In this document: positions 45,855 to 54,568 of the stretch, piece after piece
Numbering within the stretch: position 1 is the stretch's first letter
Layout of the letters: every line of letters begins with the position of its first letter
NCBI RefSeq assembly: GCF_026241095.1
Contig: NZ_JAPFGB010000009.1
Coordinates: 186,001 to 250,000, forward strand
From: Saccharopolyspora sp. NFXS83
Lineage (GTDB): Bacteria; Actinomycetota; Actinomycetes; Mycobacteriales; Pseudonocardiaceae
Direction of reading: 5' to 3'
Length of the DNA stretch: 64,000 nt
Position numbers and translations under genes: made by a program
The notes under the pieces: generated by a model
The model's database searches: none
Told to the model about the DNA's origin: nothing
Seen by the model: the letters and a program-made list of their open reading frames with translations, nothing else

Positions 45855-46299
45855 CGGGCCCGCGCGTCCGGGTTGCTCACCGCCCGCCCCGCGACGCCGT
45901 GCGCACAGCCGCAGCGTCCGGCGCCGGTCGGTTCGGAGCGAACATCGCGAGCAGGGTGCCCCGGATTCCCGTTGCGGGAACTGCGGCGCCTTCCGGTCGT
46001 TGATGCCGACCCCGCCGATGACCGAAATCGAGCGCGCGCAAGGGAATTCCTCGTCCAGTCGCATGGACTCGGCCGTCGATGCGGGCCGGACGCAGCGGAA
46101 TTCGTGCCCCTCAGAAGTCAGCGTCGGCACGGCCGTCAAGTCCCTGCGGACTCGGCCGCCGCGGTCCGCGCTGCCGACTCCCGCCGTGCCGTGGTTCGCG
46201 TTTCTCGCGAGCGGCTTCCGCCGAGTTCTCCATCCCCGTTGGAATTGTGTGTCTTAGGAAACCCCCTGCGCTAGCACTTGCTCGGTTAGGCTTCCGCGC
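45855..46299. other. Non-coding stretch between sulfatase and DUF218 genes
   Basis: These 445 bp have no credible gene. Frames through the region are Arg/Pro/Ala-rich shadows, and I see no family A or B repeat or strong terminator. A promoter for the DUF218 gene is likely in the less GC-rich final 60 bp. Confidence 0.45.
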
Positions 46300-47295
46300 G
46301 TGCTTTTCCTCATTCCCGCCGTTGTCCTGTTCGCGGTGTTCGCCGTCAGCTTCGCGTACGACCGGCGGCTGGTCCGCAACGGTGTCTACCTGTTCCTCGG
46401 CTGCCTTCTCCTGGTCGGCGGTGCGCTGATGTGGCTGGCCTCGTATTCGGAAGCAGCCGCGGGGATCGCGTTGCTGGTGCTGGTGCTGTTGATCCCGCTG
46501 ACCACTCTGGTGCTCGCGGTCTTCCTGATCACCAACGGCGTGACGATGTTGCGGCGGGAGGGGAAACGGCCGGGGAACCTGCTGTCGCTGGCCGCCGGTG
46601 CCGGGATCGTCGTGTTCCTGGTGTTGCGGACGGTCGCCAACGGCACCAGGTGGCTCCCGCTGGAAATCGTGATGGACGCGGCGGGCAAGGTGCTCGGATA
46701 CGTGTCGGTGCTGTTCGTCTGCTTCCTGCTCTACTCGCTCGTCTACGGCTTGCTGCCGCATCGCCACGAGGTCGATTTCATCGTGGTGCTCGGTTCGGGG
46801 CTGCTCGGTTCACGGGTGCCGCCGTTGCTCGCGAGCCGGCTCGACAAGGGCTTGGCCGCTTTCCACCAGGAACGTGAGAAGGGCCGCGACCCGATTCTGG
46901 TGACCTCCGGCGGGCAGGGGCCGGGTGAGGACGTCCCCGAGGCGCGCGCCATGGCCGACCACCTCATCGCCAACGGTGCGCCGGAAGACCGGATCCTGGT
47001 CGAGGACCGGTCGCGCAGCACGGAGGAGAACTTGCGGTTCAGCGAGGTCATCATGCGGGAGCACCGGCCGGAGCACCGGGTCTTGGTGGTGACGAACAAC
47101 TTCCACGTGATGCGGGCGGCCCGGATCGCCCGCAAGGAGAAGGTGGAAGCGCACGTGATCGGATCGCCGACCGCGAGCTACTTCTGGCCGAGCGCGACGA
47201 TCCGCGAGTTCGTGGCGATCTTCCTGGATCACCGGGTGGTGAACCTCGGCGTGTGCGCGTTGCTGATCGCCAACTCCGTGCTCGTCGCGCTCTGA
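46300..47295 (+). CDS. DUF218/YdcF-ElyC-SanA family membrane protein
   Basis: A 331-residue protein with about five hydrophobic helices in the first 150 residues, then a cytoplasmic or extracellular DUF218 domain beginning FIVVLGSGLLGSRVPPLLASR, with DPILVTSGGQGPGEDVPEARAMADHL, the RSRSTEENLRFSEVI helix and VLVVTNNFHVMRAARIA. This matches the ElyC/SanA/YdcF superfamily, linked to cell-envelope maintenance. A single hydrophobic helix closes the protein. GTG 46300 is the first in-frame start. The ligand is unknown, although the family binds a nucleotide- or sugar-phosphate-like molecule in the domain cleft. Confidence 0.8.
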   Translation: MLFLIPAVVLFAVFAVSFAYDRRLVRNGVYLFLGCLLLVGGALMWLASYSEAAAGIALLVLVLLIPLTTLVLAVFLITNGVTMLRREGKRPGNLLSLAAGAGIVVFLVLRTVANGTRWLPLEIVMDAAGKVLGYVSVLFVCFLLYSLVYGLLPHRHEVDFIVVLGSGLLGSRVPPLLASRLDKGLAAFHQEREKGRDPILVTSGGQGPGEDVPEARAMADHLIANGAPEDRILVEDRSRSTEENLRFSEVIMREHRPEHRVLVVTNNFHVMRAARIARKEKVEAHVIGSPTASYFWPSATIREFVAIFLDHRVVNLGVCALLIANSVLVAL

Positions 47296-47398
47296 GCCCT
47301 CTTCGCCGCCGGCGCCCCGGGGCTGGCTCGTTGGCCATCCCCGAGCGGTTCCAGCAGGACGCGTTGACAAGTGCTGTCTCGAAGGAAGGAAGACGATA

Positions 47399-48568
47399 GT
47401 GAGTACCCGGCTGTTGCCGGCGTTCATGGGGATCTTGATCGGCTTGCTGCTGGCCGCGGTGCTGTTCGTCCCTTACATCGCTCGGCAATACCGCAGACGT
47501 GGCGAGCTCGGCATGGGCAATCTCGCGTTAGCGCTCGCCGCTGTGGTGTACGGCGTTTCGCTGGTCGCCTACGTCCTCCTGCCCTTCCCGCAGCTCACTC
47601 CTGATTTCTGCGCCACGTCGGGAATGGGCGGGCCGCAGTGGGTTCCGTTCAACTTCCTCAACGACATGAAGAAGGAAGCCACCGGCAGCAGCGTGCTGGC
47701 GACCTTGCGCAATCCGGCGTTGACGCAGGTAGTGCTGAACGTGGGCTTGTTCGTCCCGCTGGGCATGTTCGTCCGGCACCTGTTCGGCCGCGGCGTGCTG
47801 GCCACCACGGCGATCGGGCTGGGCGTCTCGCTGCTGATCGAGATCACGCAGGGGACCGGTATCTGGTTCGCGTACCCGTGCGCCTACCGGCTGTTCGACC
47901 TCGACGACCTGATCATGAACACGGCGGGGGCGTCGGTGGGGGCCTGGGCGGCACCGGTGTTGCGGGCCGTGCCCGGTCAGCGGATCACCGCCCTGCCGGG
48001 GGTGCCCCGCCCGGTCACCAGGTCCAGGCGGCTGCTGGCGTCGTTGTGCGACATGACCGCTTACACGATGCTGAGCGCCCTGGGCAGCTCCGGCGGCCTG
48101 CTCGTGCTGATGGCGGCGCAGGGAATGCTGTTCCAGGGCAACGCCCCGCGCACCGAGGACATACCGGGCTCCTGGGCGGCGGGGTTGCTCGGCGTCTGGC
48201 TGCCGTGGTTCGTCCTCGCGGTCGTGCTACCGGTGGCGGGTAGTTCGACCAGCCTCGGGCAGCGGATCGTGCAGTTGCGGGCGACGACCGTCGACGGAGG
48301 TGCACCCGGTACCGGGCCGCGCTTGCTGCGCAGCTTGACCGGCACCGGTGGCTACTTCTTGCTGGCGCAGCTCGGTGACGCGTCCGCCGACGTGCCCGCC
48401 CTGGGACCGTTCTCCGGCTTGGCGCAACTGCTGGCGCTGGTCTCCTTGATCGGCCTGTTCGCCACGGCGGGGCACCGCGGCCTGTCCTACAAGTTCGCCG
48501 GATTGCGGATCGTCGACGCTCGAACGGCCCCGGAGCAGGCCGGAGTCGCCCGCGTCCCGCAGCGCTGA
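47399..48568 (+). CDS. VanZ-like and RDD domain fusion membrane protein
   Basis: A 389-residue protein joining two membrane domains. Residues about 5-185 form a VanZ-like domain (VYGVSLVAYVLLPFP, WVPFNFLND, NVGLFVPLGMFVRHLF, GVSLLIEITQ, LFDLDDLIMNTAGASVG). Residues about 210-375 form an RDD domain with ALGSS, SLGQRIVQLRATTVDGG and GHRGLSYKFAGLRIVD. VanZ members confer teicoplanin resistance in some strains; the function of the fusion is unknown. Codon 44 is TTA (47528-47530), a codon that is rare in high-GC actinomycetes and read by bldA tRNA. GTG 47399 is the likely start, but the region before it lacks a strong ribosome site. Confidence 0.8.
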   Translation: MSTRLLPAFMGILIGLLLAAVLFVPYIARQYRRRGELGMGNLALALAAVVYGVSLVAYVLLPFPQLTPDFCATSGMGGPQWVPFNFLNDMKKEATGSSVLATLRNPALTQVVLNVGLFVPLGMFVRHLFGRGVLATTAIGLGVSLLIEITQGTGIWFAYPCAYRLFDLDDLIMNTAGASVGAWAAPVLRAVPGQRITALPGVPRPVTRSRRLLASLCDMTAYTMLSALGSSGGLLVLMAAQGMLFQGNAPRTEDIPGSWAAGLLGVWLPWFVLAVVLPVAGSSTSLGQRIVQLRATTVDGGAPGTGPRLLRSLTGTGGYFLLAQLGDASADVPALGPFSGLAQLLALVSLIGLFATAGHRGLSYKFAGLRIVDARTAPEQAGVARVPQR

Positions 48569-48617
48569 GTCGCCGTCGGGCCGGTCACTTCCGCCGGCCC
48601 GGCAGGCGGGCCGCACT

Positions 48618-48665
48618 CCGCGGCGAGGCGAGGCGGCGGGAACCGCGCGCACCGCCTCGCCGCGG
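48618..48665. terminator. Bidirectional terminator between VanZ-RDD and lysS
   Basis: The 13-bp perfect stem CCGCGGCGAGGCG (48618-48630) pairs with CGCCTCGCCGCGG (48653-48665) across a 22-base loop. It lies nine bases before the lysS stop and 50 bp after the VanZ-RDD stop, between convergent genes. It has no T run, as is common in high-GC actinomycetes. Confidence 0.6.
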
Positions 48666-48673
48666 ACGGCCGG

Positions 48674-50173
48674 TCAGTTCGGCTTGACCATCGGGAACAG
48701 GATGGTGTCCCGGATGCCCCTGCCGGTGAAGGCCATCAGCATCCGGTCGATCCCGATGCCCACGCCGCCGGTGGGCGGCATGCCGTATTCGAGGGCGCGC
48801 AGGAAGTCCTCGTCGAGCTGCATGGCCTCGGCGTCGCCGCCCGCGGCCATCAACGACTGCTCGGTGAGCCTGCGCCGCTGCTCCACCGGGTCGACGAGCT
48901 CGGAGAACCCGGTGCCGAGCTCCATGCCGAACCCGATCAGGTCCCACTTCTCGGTCAGCAGCGGGTCGTCCCGGTGCTGCCGGGTGAGCGGGCTGGTCTC
49001 CAGCGGGAAGTCCCGGACGAACGTGGGGACCACCAGCGTGTGCTCGACGAGCTCCTCGAACAGGTGCTCCACCAGCTTGCCCGGACCCCACGACGGGTCC
49101 CAGGCGATCTCCTTCGCGTCGGCCAGCTCGCGCAGCGCCTCGACGGGCGTGCGCGGGGTGATCTCGGTGCCGAGCGCTTCGCCGACGGAGCCGTAGAGGG
49201 TGATCGACGGCCACTCGCCGCCCAGGTCGATGTCTCCGTGCTCGGGGTGGCGCACCACGAAGTCGCCGAACACGGCCTTGGCGGCCTGCCGGATGAGTTC
49301 CGCGGTGAGCTCGGCGGCCGTGTCGTAGTCGCCGTAGGCCTCGTAGAACTCCAGCATCGTGAACTCGGGGTTGTGCGTGGAGTCCGCGCCCTCGTTGCGG
49401 AAGTTGCGGTTGATCTCGAAGACCTTCTCCACGCCGCCGACGACGAGCCGCTTCAGGTACAGCTCGGGCGCGATGCGCAGGTACAGGTCGAGGTCGTAGG
49501 CGTTGATGTGGGTGGTGAACGGCCGGGCCGTGGCGCCGCCGTGCACCTGCTGCAGCATCGGGGTCTCGACTTCGAGGTAGTCGCGGTCCAGCAGCACCGA
49601 GCGCAGCGCCTGCACCGCCTTGCCGCGCTGCTGCACCAGCTGCCGCGCCTCGGGGTTGACGATCAGGTCGACGTAGCGCTGCCGCACCCGCGCCTCGGGG
49701 TCGGTGAGCCCCTTGTGCTTCTCCGGCAGCGGGCGCAGGCACTTCGAGGTCAACGCCCACTCGTCGGCCATGATCGAGAGCTCGCCGCGCTTGGAGGTGA
49801 TCACCTCGCCGGTGATGCCCACGTGGTCGCCGAGGTCGATCTCGGCCTTCCACGCGTCCAGCGACTCGGCGCCGACCTTGTCCAGCGCCAGCATGATCTG
49901 GATGGAGCCGCTGTCGTCGCGGATGGTGGCGAAGCACAGCTTGCCGCCGGTGCGGTACAGCATCACCCGGCCGGTGACCGACACCCGGTCCCCGGTGGCC
50001 ACGTCGGGTTCGAGCCCGTCGTGTTTCTCGCGGACGGGACCGATCGAGGTGGTGCGCGGATAGCCGACCGGATAGGGGTCGACTCCGTTCTCCCGCAGCC
50101 GGTCCAGCTTCTCCCGCCGGATGCGCATCTGCTCCGGGAGGTCCTCGTGATTCTCGTCCACCGCTTCACTCAC
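48674..50173 (-). CDS. lysS: Lysine-tRNA ligase, class II
   Basis: A 499-residue class II synthetase that charges tRNA-Lys. An OB-fold anticodon-binding domain (about 50-150: VSVTGRVMLYRTGGKLCFAT) is followed by the catalytic domain with motif 2 around FRNEGADSTHNPEFTMLEFY and motif 3 at GVGIGIDRMLMAFTGRGIRD, ending TILFPMVKPN. Length is normal. The protein begins MSEAVDENHEDLPEQMRIRREK, giving a usual N-terminal extension. It is the only essential translation gene in the window. The stop is next to a bidirectional terminator. Confidence 0.95.
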   Translation of the reverse strand: MSEAVDENHEDLPEQMRIRREKLDRLRENGVDPYPVGYPRTTSIGPVREKHDGLEPDVATGDRVSVTGRVMLYRTGGKLCFATIRDDSGSIQIMLALDKVGAESLDAWKAEIDLGDHVGITGEVITSKRGELSIMADEWALTSKCLRPLPEKHKGLTDPEARVRQRYVDLIVNPEARQLVQQRGKAVQALRSVLLDRDYLEVETPMLQQVHGGATARPFTTHINAYDLDLYLRIAPELYLKRLVVGGVEKVFEINRNFRNEGADSTHNPEFTMLEFYEAYGDYDTAAELTAELIRQAAKAVFGDFVVRHPEHGDIDLGGEWPSITLYGSVGEALGTEITPRTPVEALRELADAKEIAWDPSWGPGKLVEHLFEELVEHTLVVPTFVRDFPLETSPLTRQHRDDPLLTEKWDLIGFGMELGTGFSELVDPVEQRRRLTEQSLMAAGGDAEAMQLDEDFLRALEYGMPPTGGVGIGIDRMLMAFTGRGIRDTILFPMVKPN

Positions 50174-50296
50174 CCGGCCATGGTATCGGCCCAGCTCATC
50201 AGCCTGGCCGGGGTGTCGGTCCCGCGTCGGCGGCGCTGCTCGGGCCGGTTCGGGGCGCGTCGGCGACGCCTCGCGCCGACACGCCGCCCCGGCCGC

Positions 50297-51163
50297 TCAG
50301 GGCTTCCGGGCGATGCCGCCGAACTCCCAGATCTTGCCCTCCAACTCCGGGCGGGACGGGATCGCGTGGTCGAACGGCGCGTGCACCGGCTGCTGTTCGG
50401 GCTCGGGCCGCCACCGGGTGATGTCGACCAGTCCGGGCTCCACGACGTCGAGCCCGTCGAAGTGGGCGGTGACCTCCGCCTCGCTGCGGACGCGGCCCCA
50501 CGCGGTCTGCTCGGTCATGAAGCGGGTGAGGAACTCCGCGGCGTCCGCGTCGTCGCTGACCAGGTGCGACATCATCAGGTGGCTGCCGCCGGGGACCGCG
50601 TCGAGCATGGCGGCGACGGCCCGGTCCGGGCGCGCCTCGTCGGGCAGGCAGTGCAGCACCGACACGTAGAGCACCGCCACCGGTTCGTCGAAGTCGATGA
50701 GCCGGCGCGTCGCCGGGTCCTCCAGCACCGCGCCGGGCTGCGCCATGTCGGCCTGGATGACCGTGGTCCGCTGGTCCTCCGACAGCAGCGCCCGGCCGTG
50801 CGCGAGCACCACGGGATCGTTGTCGACGTAGACGACCCGGCATTCCGGGTTCTCCCGCTGCGCCACCTGGTGCACGTTGAGCTGCGTCGGCAGACCGCTG
50901 CCGAAGTCGATGAACTGCCGGATCCCCGCCTCGCAGGCCAGGTACCGGACCCCGCGACCGAGGAAGGCCCGGTTGGCGCGCGCCGTGGCGACGATGTCCG
51001 GCACCCCGTCGAGCATCGCGTGCGTCGCCTCGCGGTCGACGCGGAAGTTGTCCTTGCCGCCGACCGCGTAGTCGTAGATCCGGGCCACGCTGGGCACCGA
51101 GGTGTCGACCTCGGGCGAAACGGTCCGGTAGCCCGCCGGGCCGGGGAGCTGATCGTCGGTCAT
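50297..51163 (-). CDS. SAM-dependent methyltransferase, Methyltransf_19 (DUF574) family
   Basis: A 288-residue methyltransferase-like protein typical of actinomycetes. It opens with SVARIYDYAVGGKDNFRVDREA, has FIDFGSGLPTQLNVHQVAQ as the SAM-binding strand, VVYVDNDPVVLAHGRALL and LLYVSVLHCLPDEARP-like segments, and ends TRWRPEPEQ. Such proteins occur in many copies per genome and their substrates are unknown. ATG 51163 gives the conserved N-terminus; upstream in-frame sequence is poorly conserved. It is 134 bp from lysS on the same strand. Confidence 0.82.
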   Translation of the reverse strand: MTDDQLPGPAGYRTVSPEVDTSVPSVARIYDYAVGGKDNFRVDREATHAMLDGVPDIVATARANRAFLGRGVRYLACEAGIRQFIDFGSGLPTQLNVHQVAQRENPECRVVYVDNDPVVLAHGRALLSEDQRTTVIQADMAQPGAVLEDPATRRLIDFDEPVAVLYVSVLHCLPDEARPDRAVAAMLDAVPGGSHLMMSHLVSDDADAAEFLTRFMTEQTAWGRVRSEAEVTAHFDGLDVVEPGLVDITRWRPEPEQQPVHAPFDHAIPSRPELEGKIWEFGGIARKP

Positions 51164-51366
51164 GTTCGGCGTGGCTCCTCGTGGCGGCGCGAGCTCGATG
51201 ATCTTGGGCGAGCCTAGTGCCGCCAGTCGTCGCGGGACGAGCGTTCCGGCGCCGCGAGCGGCGAAATCGGCCACCGGGCGCAGCGCCGGCTCGTCACCCG
51301 GCTGATCGCCGCTGCGATATCCGGCTCAGCACCGGGCATCCCCGAGCGGCACCGCCGAGCCGAGAG

Positions 51367-51415
51367 GAGTGAACGGACCGTTCGCCCAATCCGATTGGAC
51401 GAACGGTCCGTTCAC
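51367..51415. repeat. Family A palindromic hairpin repeat, copy 13
   Basis: Arms GAGTGAACGGACCGTTCG / CGAACGGTCCGTTCAC with core CCCAA-tccga-TTGGA. It is directly 3' of the CPBP protease stop codon (5 bp away). Confidence 0.93.
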
Positions 51416-51420
51416 CCACC

Positions 51421-52317
51421 TCAGGCGCCTCGGTAGCCGAGCTTGCCGCGCGTCGCCACGATCAGCACCAGCCCCACGAGCGACCAGGCGATCAGCTGGA
51501 CGTGCGTCGAGTCCTGGCCGGGATCGACCCCGGGGAACATCTCCGTCCACGCCACGGAGAAGAAGTTGTTCACCCCGACGTGCAAGATCATGGCCAGCGG
51601 CAGGCTCTCGCCGGTGCGGTTGAACACCCAGGTCATCACGAAGCTGAACACGACGGCCGCCAGCACGAACTCGACCGGCTGCGTCCAGTGCACGTTCGGA
51701 TACCCGGCCCAGTCGGTGAGGAACAGCGGCAGGTGCCACGCGCCCCACAGCACCCCGAGGATCAAGGTGCCCAGCAGCGGGCCGAACCGCGGCTGCATGC
51801 GGGGCAGCGCGAAGTCCCGCCAGCCCGGCTCCTCGGCCAGACCGGTCGTGATCAGCTGGAACACCAGGGCGGGCAGGTACGCCGCGAGCATCCACATCGG
51901 CGGTGCCTGGATCTGCCAGCCGGCGAACGGCAGGCTCACCGCGCTCAGCAGCAGCGGCACCCCGACGATGAGCGAGACGTACCAGCGCCAGCTCACGTTC
52001 CACCGGAACAACCGGCCCACCCAGCGGCGCACGCCGTCCCGGCCATCGCTGAGGGCGGTGACGAGGAACGCCCCCGCGATCGGACCCAGGTAGGCGCCGG
52101 GCAGCAGCGCCAGCAGCTGCGGGGTCCCGAGGAGTTCGGGGAAGCGGAAACCGATCAACCCCATGCCCTGCTCGGACAGGACGTAGGGGATCCACGCGAC
52201 CCAGCTGAGCCCGAAGGCGAGGACGAAGAAGCCGACCAGCGGGTTCCGCGCGATGAGGCCGCGGACGCCCGGGCGGGCGCGGCGTTGCTCGTCGTTCGCC
52301 GGGATGTGGATGACCAC
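51421..52317 (-). CDS. CPBP-family intramembrane metalloprotease (CAAX-like)
   Basis: A 298-residue integral membrane protein with about eight helices. The three catalytic motifs of the CPBP/Abi family are present: EEPGWRDFALPR (EExxxR), WGAWHLPLFL (FxxxH-type) and ILHVGVNNFF (HxxxN). The GTG at 52317 has AAAGGA seven bases upstream and was chosen over upstream starts in a low-complexity frame. Members process prenylated peptides or confer bacteriocin self-immunity; the role here is unknown. It is divergent from a histidine kinase gene. Confidence 0.85.
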   Translation of the reverse strand: MVIHIPANDEQRRARPGVRGLIARNPLVGFFVLAFGLSWVAWIPYVLSEQGMGLIGFRFPELLGTPQLLALLPGAYLGPIAGAFLVTALSDGRDGVRRWVGRLFRWNVSWRWYVSLIVGVPLLLSAVSLPFAGWQIQAPPMWMLAAYLPALVFQLITTGLAEEPGWRDFALPRMQPRFGPLLGTLILGVLWGAWHLPLFLTDWAGYPNVHWTQPVEFVLAAVVFSFVMTWVFNRTGESLPLAMILHVGVNNFFSVAWTEMFPGVDPGQDSTHVQLIAWSLVGLVLIVATRGKLGYRGA

Positions 52318-52521
52318 GACGGTTCCTTTCTGCGAGGGGTGCGTCGCCCCGGACCGGGACGAGAGGTGTCCATTGCGGACCGCGATCGTGCTTCGGCGCG
52401 GGAGGACGTCGCGCCGGGCGGTGAGGGAATCCCCGGCCGCGTGCAATCCCCGGCCGGTCCGACGAATTCGAGGTTAGGAAGATTTTCGTTGCGGCACAGC
52501 GGATCCCGCTCCCCGAACCGA

Positions 52522-52539
52522 GGTGTAGCCAGCTACACC
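52522..52539. promoter_or_regulatory. Perfect 8-bp dyad GGTGTAGC-ca-GCTACACC
   Basis: A palindrome with a two-base centre lies 69 bp before the ATG of the kinase-regulator operon, in the 290 bp divergent gap with the CPBP gene. Position and symmetry suit a dimeric regulator binding site, possibly for the downstream NarL-type regulator (inference). Confidence 0.5.
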
Positions 52540-52607
52540 ACGGCAGGGGCGCCGAGTAGAGTTCCGCGGTGTCGTCGCACGTCACGACGGCCGCACTCGG
52601 GGGCAGG

Positions 52608-53819
52608 ATGACAACGGCGATCACGCGCAGCGGGCGGGCCACCGCGGTACTGCTCGACGGACTGCGCACGGCGCTGCCCGCGGCGTTCGGCGCACCGCTG
52701 GTGCCGTTGCTGCTGCTCCTGCTGCCGCTGGCCCCGGAAGTCGTGCGACCGGTGCGCGCCCTGGCAGGACTGGAGCGCGAGCGGGTCGGCCGAGTGCTCG
52801 GACACCGGATCCCGGCGCCGTACCAGGTGCCGCGAGGCGGTCGGTGGCGCCGATCCCGGATCGTGGCGCGCGATCCGGCGACGTGGCGGGACTTGGTGTG
52901 GCTGGTCCTCTACGGCGCGCTCGGCGCTCTCGTCGCCGTGTTCGTGATCGCGCTGCCGCCCGCCGTCGGGTACAGCTTGACGATGCCCGCGTGGTGGTGG
53001 CTGCTGCCACCGGGCGCCGTCACCGCGTTCGTCGAAGTGCGGACGTGGCCGCAGGCGTTGACGCTGCCGTTCCTGCAAGCCGCCGGCTACGCCGCGTTGC
53101 AGCTCTGGGGAATGCCGCTGGCGGTGCGCGGCCTCACCCGGCTGTCCGGCTCGCTGCTGCGACCCACCGCTCGGGCCCGGCTCGCCGCACGGGTCGAACG
53201 GCTCACCGAGACCCGCAGCGACGCCGTCGAATCGCACGGCGCCGAGCTGCGCCGCATCGAACGGGACCTGCACGACGGCGTTCAAGCCCAGCTGGTGTCC
53301 GTCTCCGTCCGGCTCGGCCTGGCCGAACGCGCCTTCACCGCCGACCCGGACGCGGCGCGCGCGATGCTGCGGGAGGCGCGGGAAGGCATCGAGGATTCGC
53401 TGGGCGGGCTGCGCGGGCTCATCCGCGGCATCTACCCGCCGATCCTCGCCGACCGCGGGCTCGGCGGCGCCGTGCACGCGCTCGCCGGTGGCCGCAGCGT
53501 CCCGGTGGCGGTCCGCGTGCCCGACGGCCTGCCGCGGCCACCGGCTCCGGTCGAAGCCGCCGCGTACTTCGTCGTCGCCGAATCGCTCACCAACATGACC
53601 AAGCACAGCACCGCCCGGCACGCCGAAGTGACCATCGACGGGGACGGCGGCAGCCTGCGGGTGGTGGTGCGCGACGACGGCCGCGGCGGCGCCGACCCGG
53701 ACGGCGGCACCGGCCTGCTCGGCATCCGCCGCCGAGTGGCCGCGCTCGACGGCACCGCCCGCATCGACAGCCCGGCAGGCGGCGGGACCACGATCGAGGT
53801 GCGGCTGCCGTGCGCGTAG
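52608..53819 (+). CDS. DesK/NarX-type sensor histidine kinase
   Basis: A 403-residue kinase with several hydrophobic segments in the first 170 residues (including PAFGAPLVPLLLLLLPLAP and LVWLVLYGALGALVAVFVIAL, split for reading), then H222 in ERDLHDGVQAQLVSVSVRL as HisKA_3 phosphoacceptor. The ATP domain has VVAESLTNMTKHS and GLLGIRRRVAALDG. It overlaps the next gene by ten bases, so the pair is co-translated. ATG 52608 has AGG just upstream; a GTG at 52569 is an alternative. The signal is unknown. Confidence 0.87.
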   Translation: MTTAITRSGRATAVLLDGLRTALPAAFGAPLVPLLLLLLPLAPEVVRPVRALAGLERERVGRVLGHRIPAPYQVPRGGRWRRSRIVARDPATWRDLVWLVLYGALGALVAVFVIALPPAVGYSLTMPAWWWLLPPGAVTAFVEVRTWPQALTLPFLQAAGYAALQLWGMPLAVRGLTRLSGSLLRPTARARLAARVERLTETRSDAVESHGAELRRIERDLHDGVQAQLVSVSVRLGLAERAFTADPDAARAMLREAREGIEDSLGGLRGLIRGIYPPILADRGLGGAVHALAGGRSVPVAVRVPDGLPRPPAPVEAAAYFVVAESLTNMTKHSTARHAEVTIDGDGGSLRVVVRDDGRGGADPDGGTGLLGIRRRVAALDGTARIDSPAGGGTTIEVRLPCA

Positions 53820-54445
53820 TGATCGCCGAGGACAACGCGCTGCTGCGCGAAGGCATCGGCCTCCTGCTGAGATCCGCCGGCCACGAGATCGTCGGCACCG
53901 CCACCAGCGGCCCCGAGATCGTGCCGACCCTGCTAGAGCACCGCCCCGACATCGCCGTGCTCGACGTGCGGATGCCGCCGGACTTCCAGGACGAGGGCCT
54001 GCGCGCCGCCATCGCGGTGCGCGAACAGCTGCCCCGGCTGCCGGTGCTGGTGCTCTCGCAATACGTGGAGCGCGCCTACGCGGCCGAACTGCTCGGTTCC
54101 GGCGCGGGCGGCATCGGCTACCTGCTCAAAGATCGGGTGGGGCGCGTCGAGGAGTTCCTCGACGCGCTCCACCGGGTCGCAGCCGGGGGCACCGCGCTCG
54201 ACCCGGAAGTGGTCTCGCAGCTGATGAACCGGCGTTCCCCGCTGGACGTGCTCACCGCCCGCGAACGCGAGGTGCTGCACCTGATGGCGCAAGGCCACGA
54301 CAACCTCACCATCGCCGCTTCGCTGGTGGTGACCGAACGCGCCGTGACGAAGCACATCGGCAACATCTTCCGCAAACTCGGCCTCCCCGCCGGCGACAGC
54401 GGCCACCGACGAGTCCTGGCGGTCCTGACCTACGTCCACGCGTGA
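53810..54445 (+). CDS. NarL/LuxR-family response regulator
   Basis: A 211-residue regulator. Receiver: VRVVIAEDNALLREGIG with phosphoacceptor D52 in AVLDVRMPPDF and Lys in GYLLKDRVG. The LuxR DNA-binding domain has LTAREREVLHLMAQGHDNLTIA and VTERAVTKHIGNIFRKLGL (split for reading). The GTG start lies ten bases inside the kinase gene, so translation is coupled. The pair resembles LiaR-like regulators, but targets are not evident. The dyad at 52522-52539 could be its binding site. Confidence 0.9.
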   Translation: MRVVIAEDNALLREGIGLLLRSAGHEIVGTATSGPEIVPTLLEHRPDIAVLDVRMPPDFQDEGLRAAIAVREQLPRLPVLVLSQYVERAYAAELLGSGAGGIGYLLKDRVGRVEEFLDALHRVAAGGTALDPEVVSQLMNRRSPLDVLTAREREVLHLMAQGHDNLTIAASLVVTERAVTKHIGNIFRKLGLPAGDSGHRRVLAVLTYVHA

Positions 54446-54508
54446 CCTCCACCTCGGCGCGAGGTCTCACCGTGCTCAACGCCCGAATCGAGCAGGGGCT
54501 CGGTGCGC

Positions 54509-54556
54509 TTCCAGATCTTATCCAGATGAGGTAAGTTTTATTCATCCAGATAAAAT
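54509..54556. promoter_or_regulatory. Triple CCAGAT direct repeats upstream of tetR
   Basis: TTCCAGAT, ATCCAGAT and ATCCAGAT occur at about 54509, 54520 and 54543 just before the TetR gene, in an AT-rich stretch including TTTTATtcatccagATAAAA (arms TTTTAT/ATAAAA). Such a cluster suits an autoregulatory operator and promoter (inference). Confidence 0.5.
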
Positions 54557-54568
54557 GGGGGTGGACCG

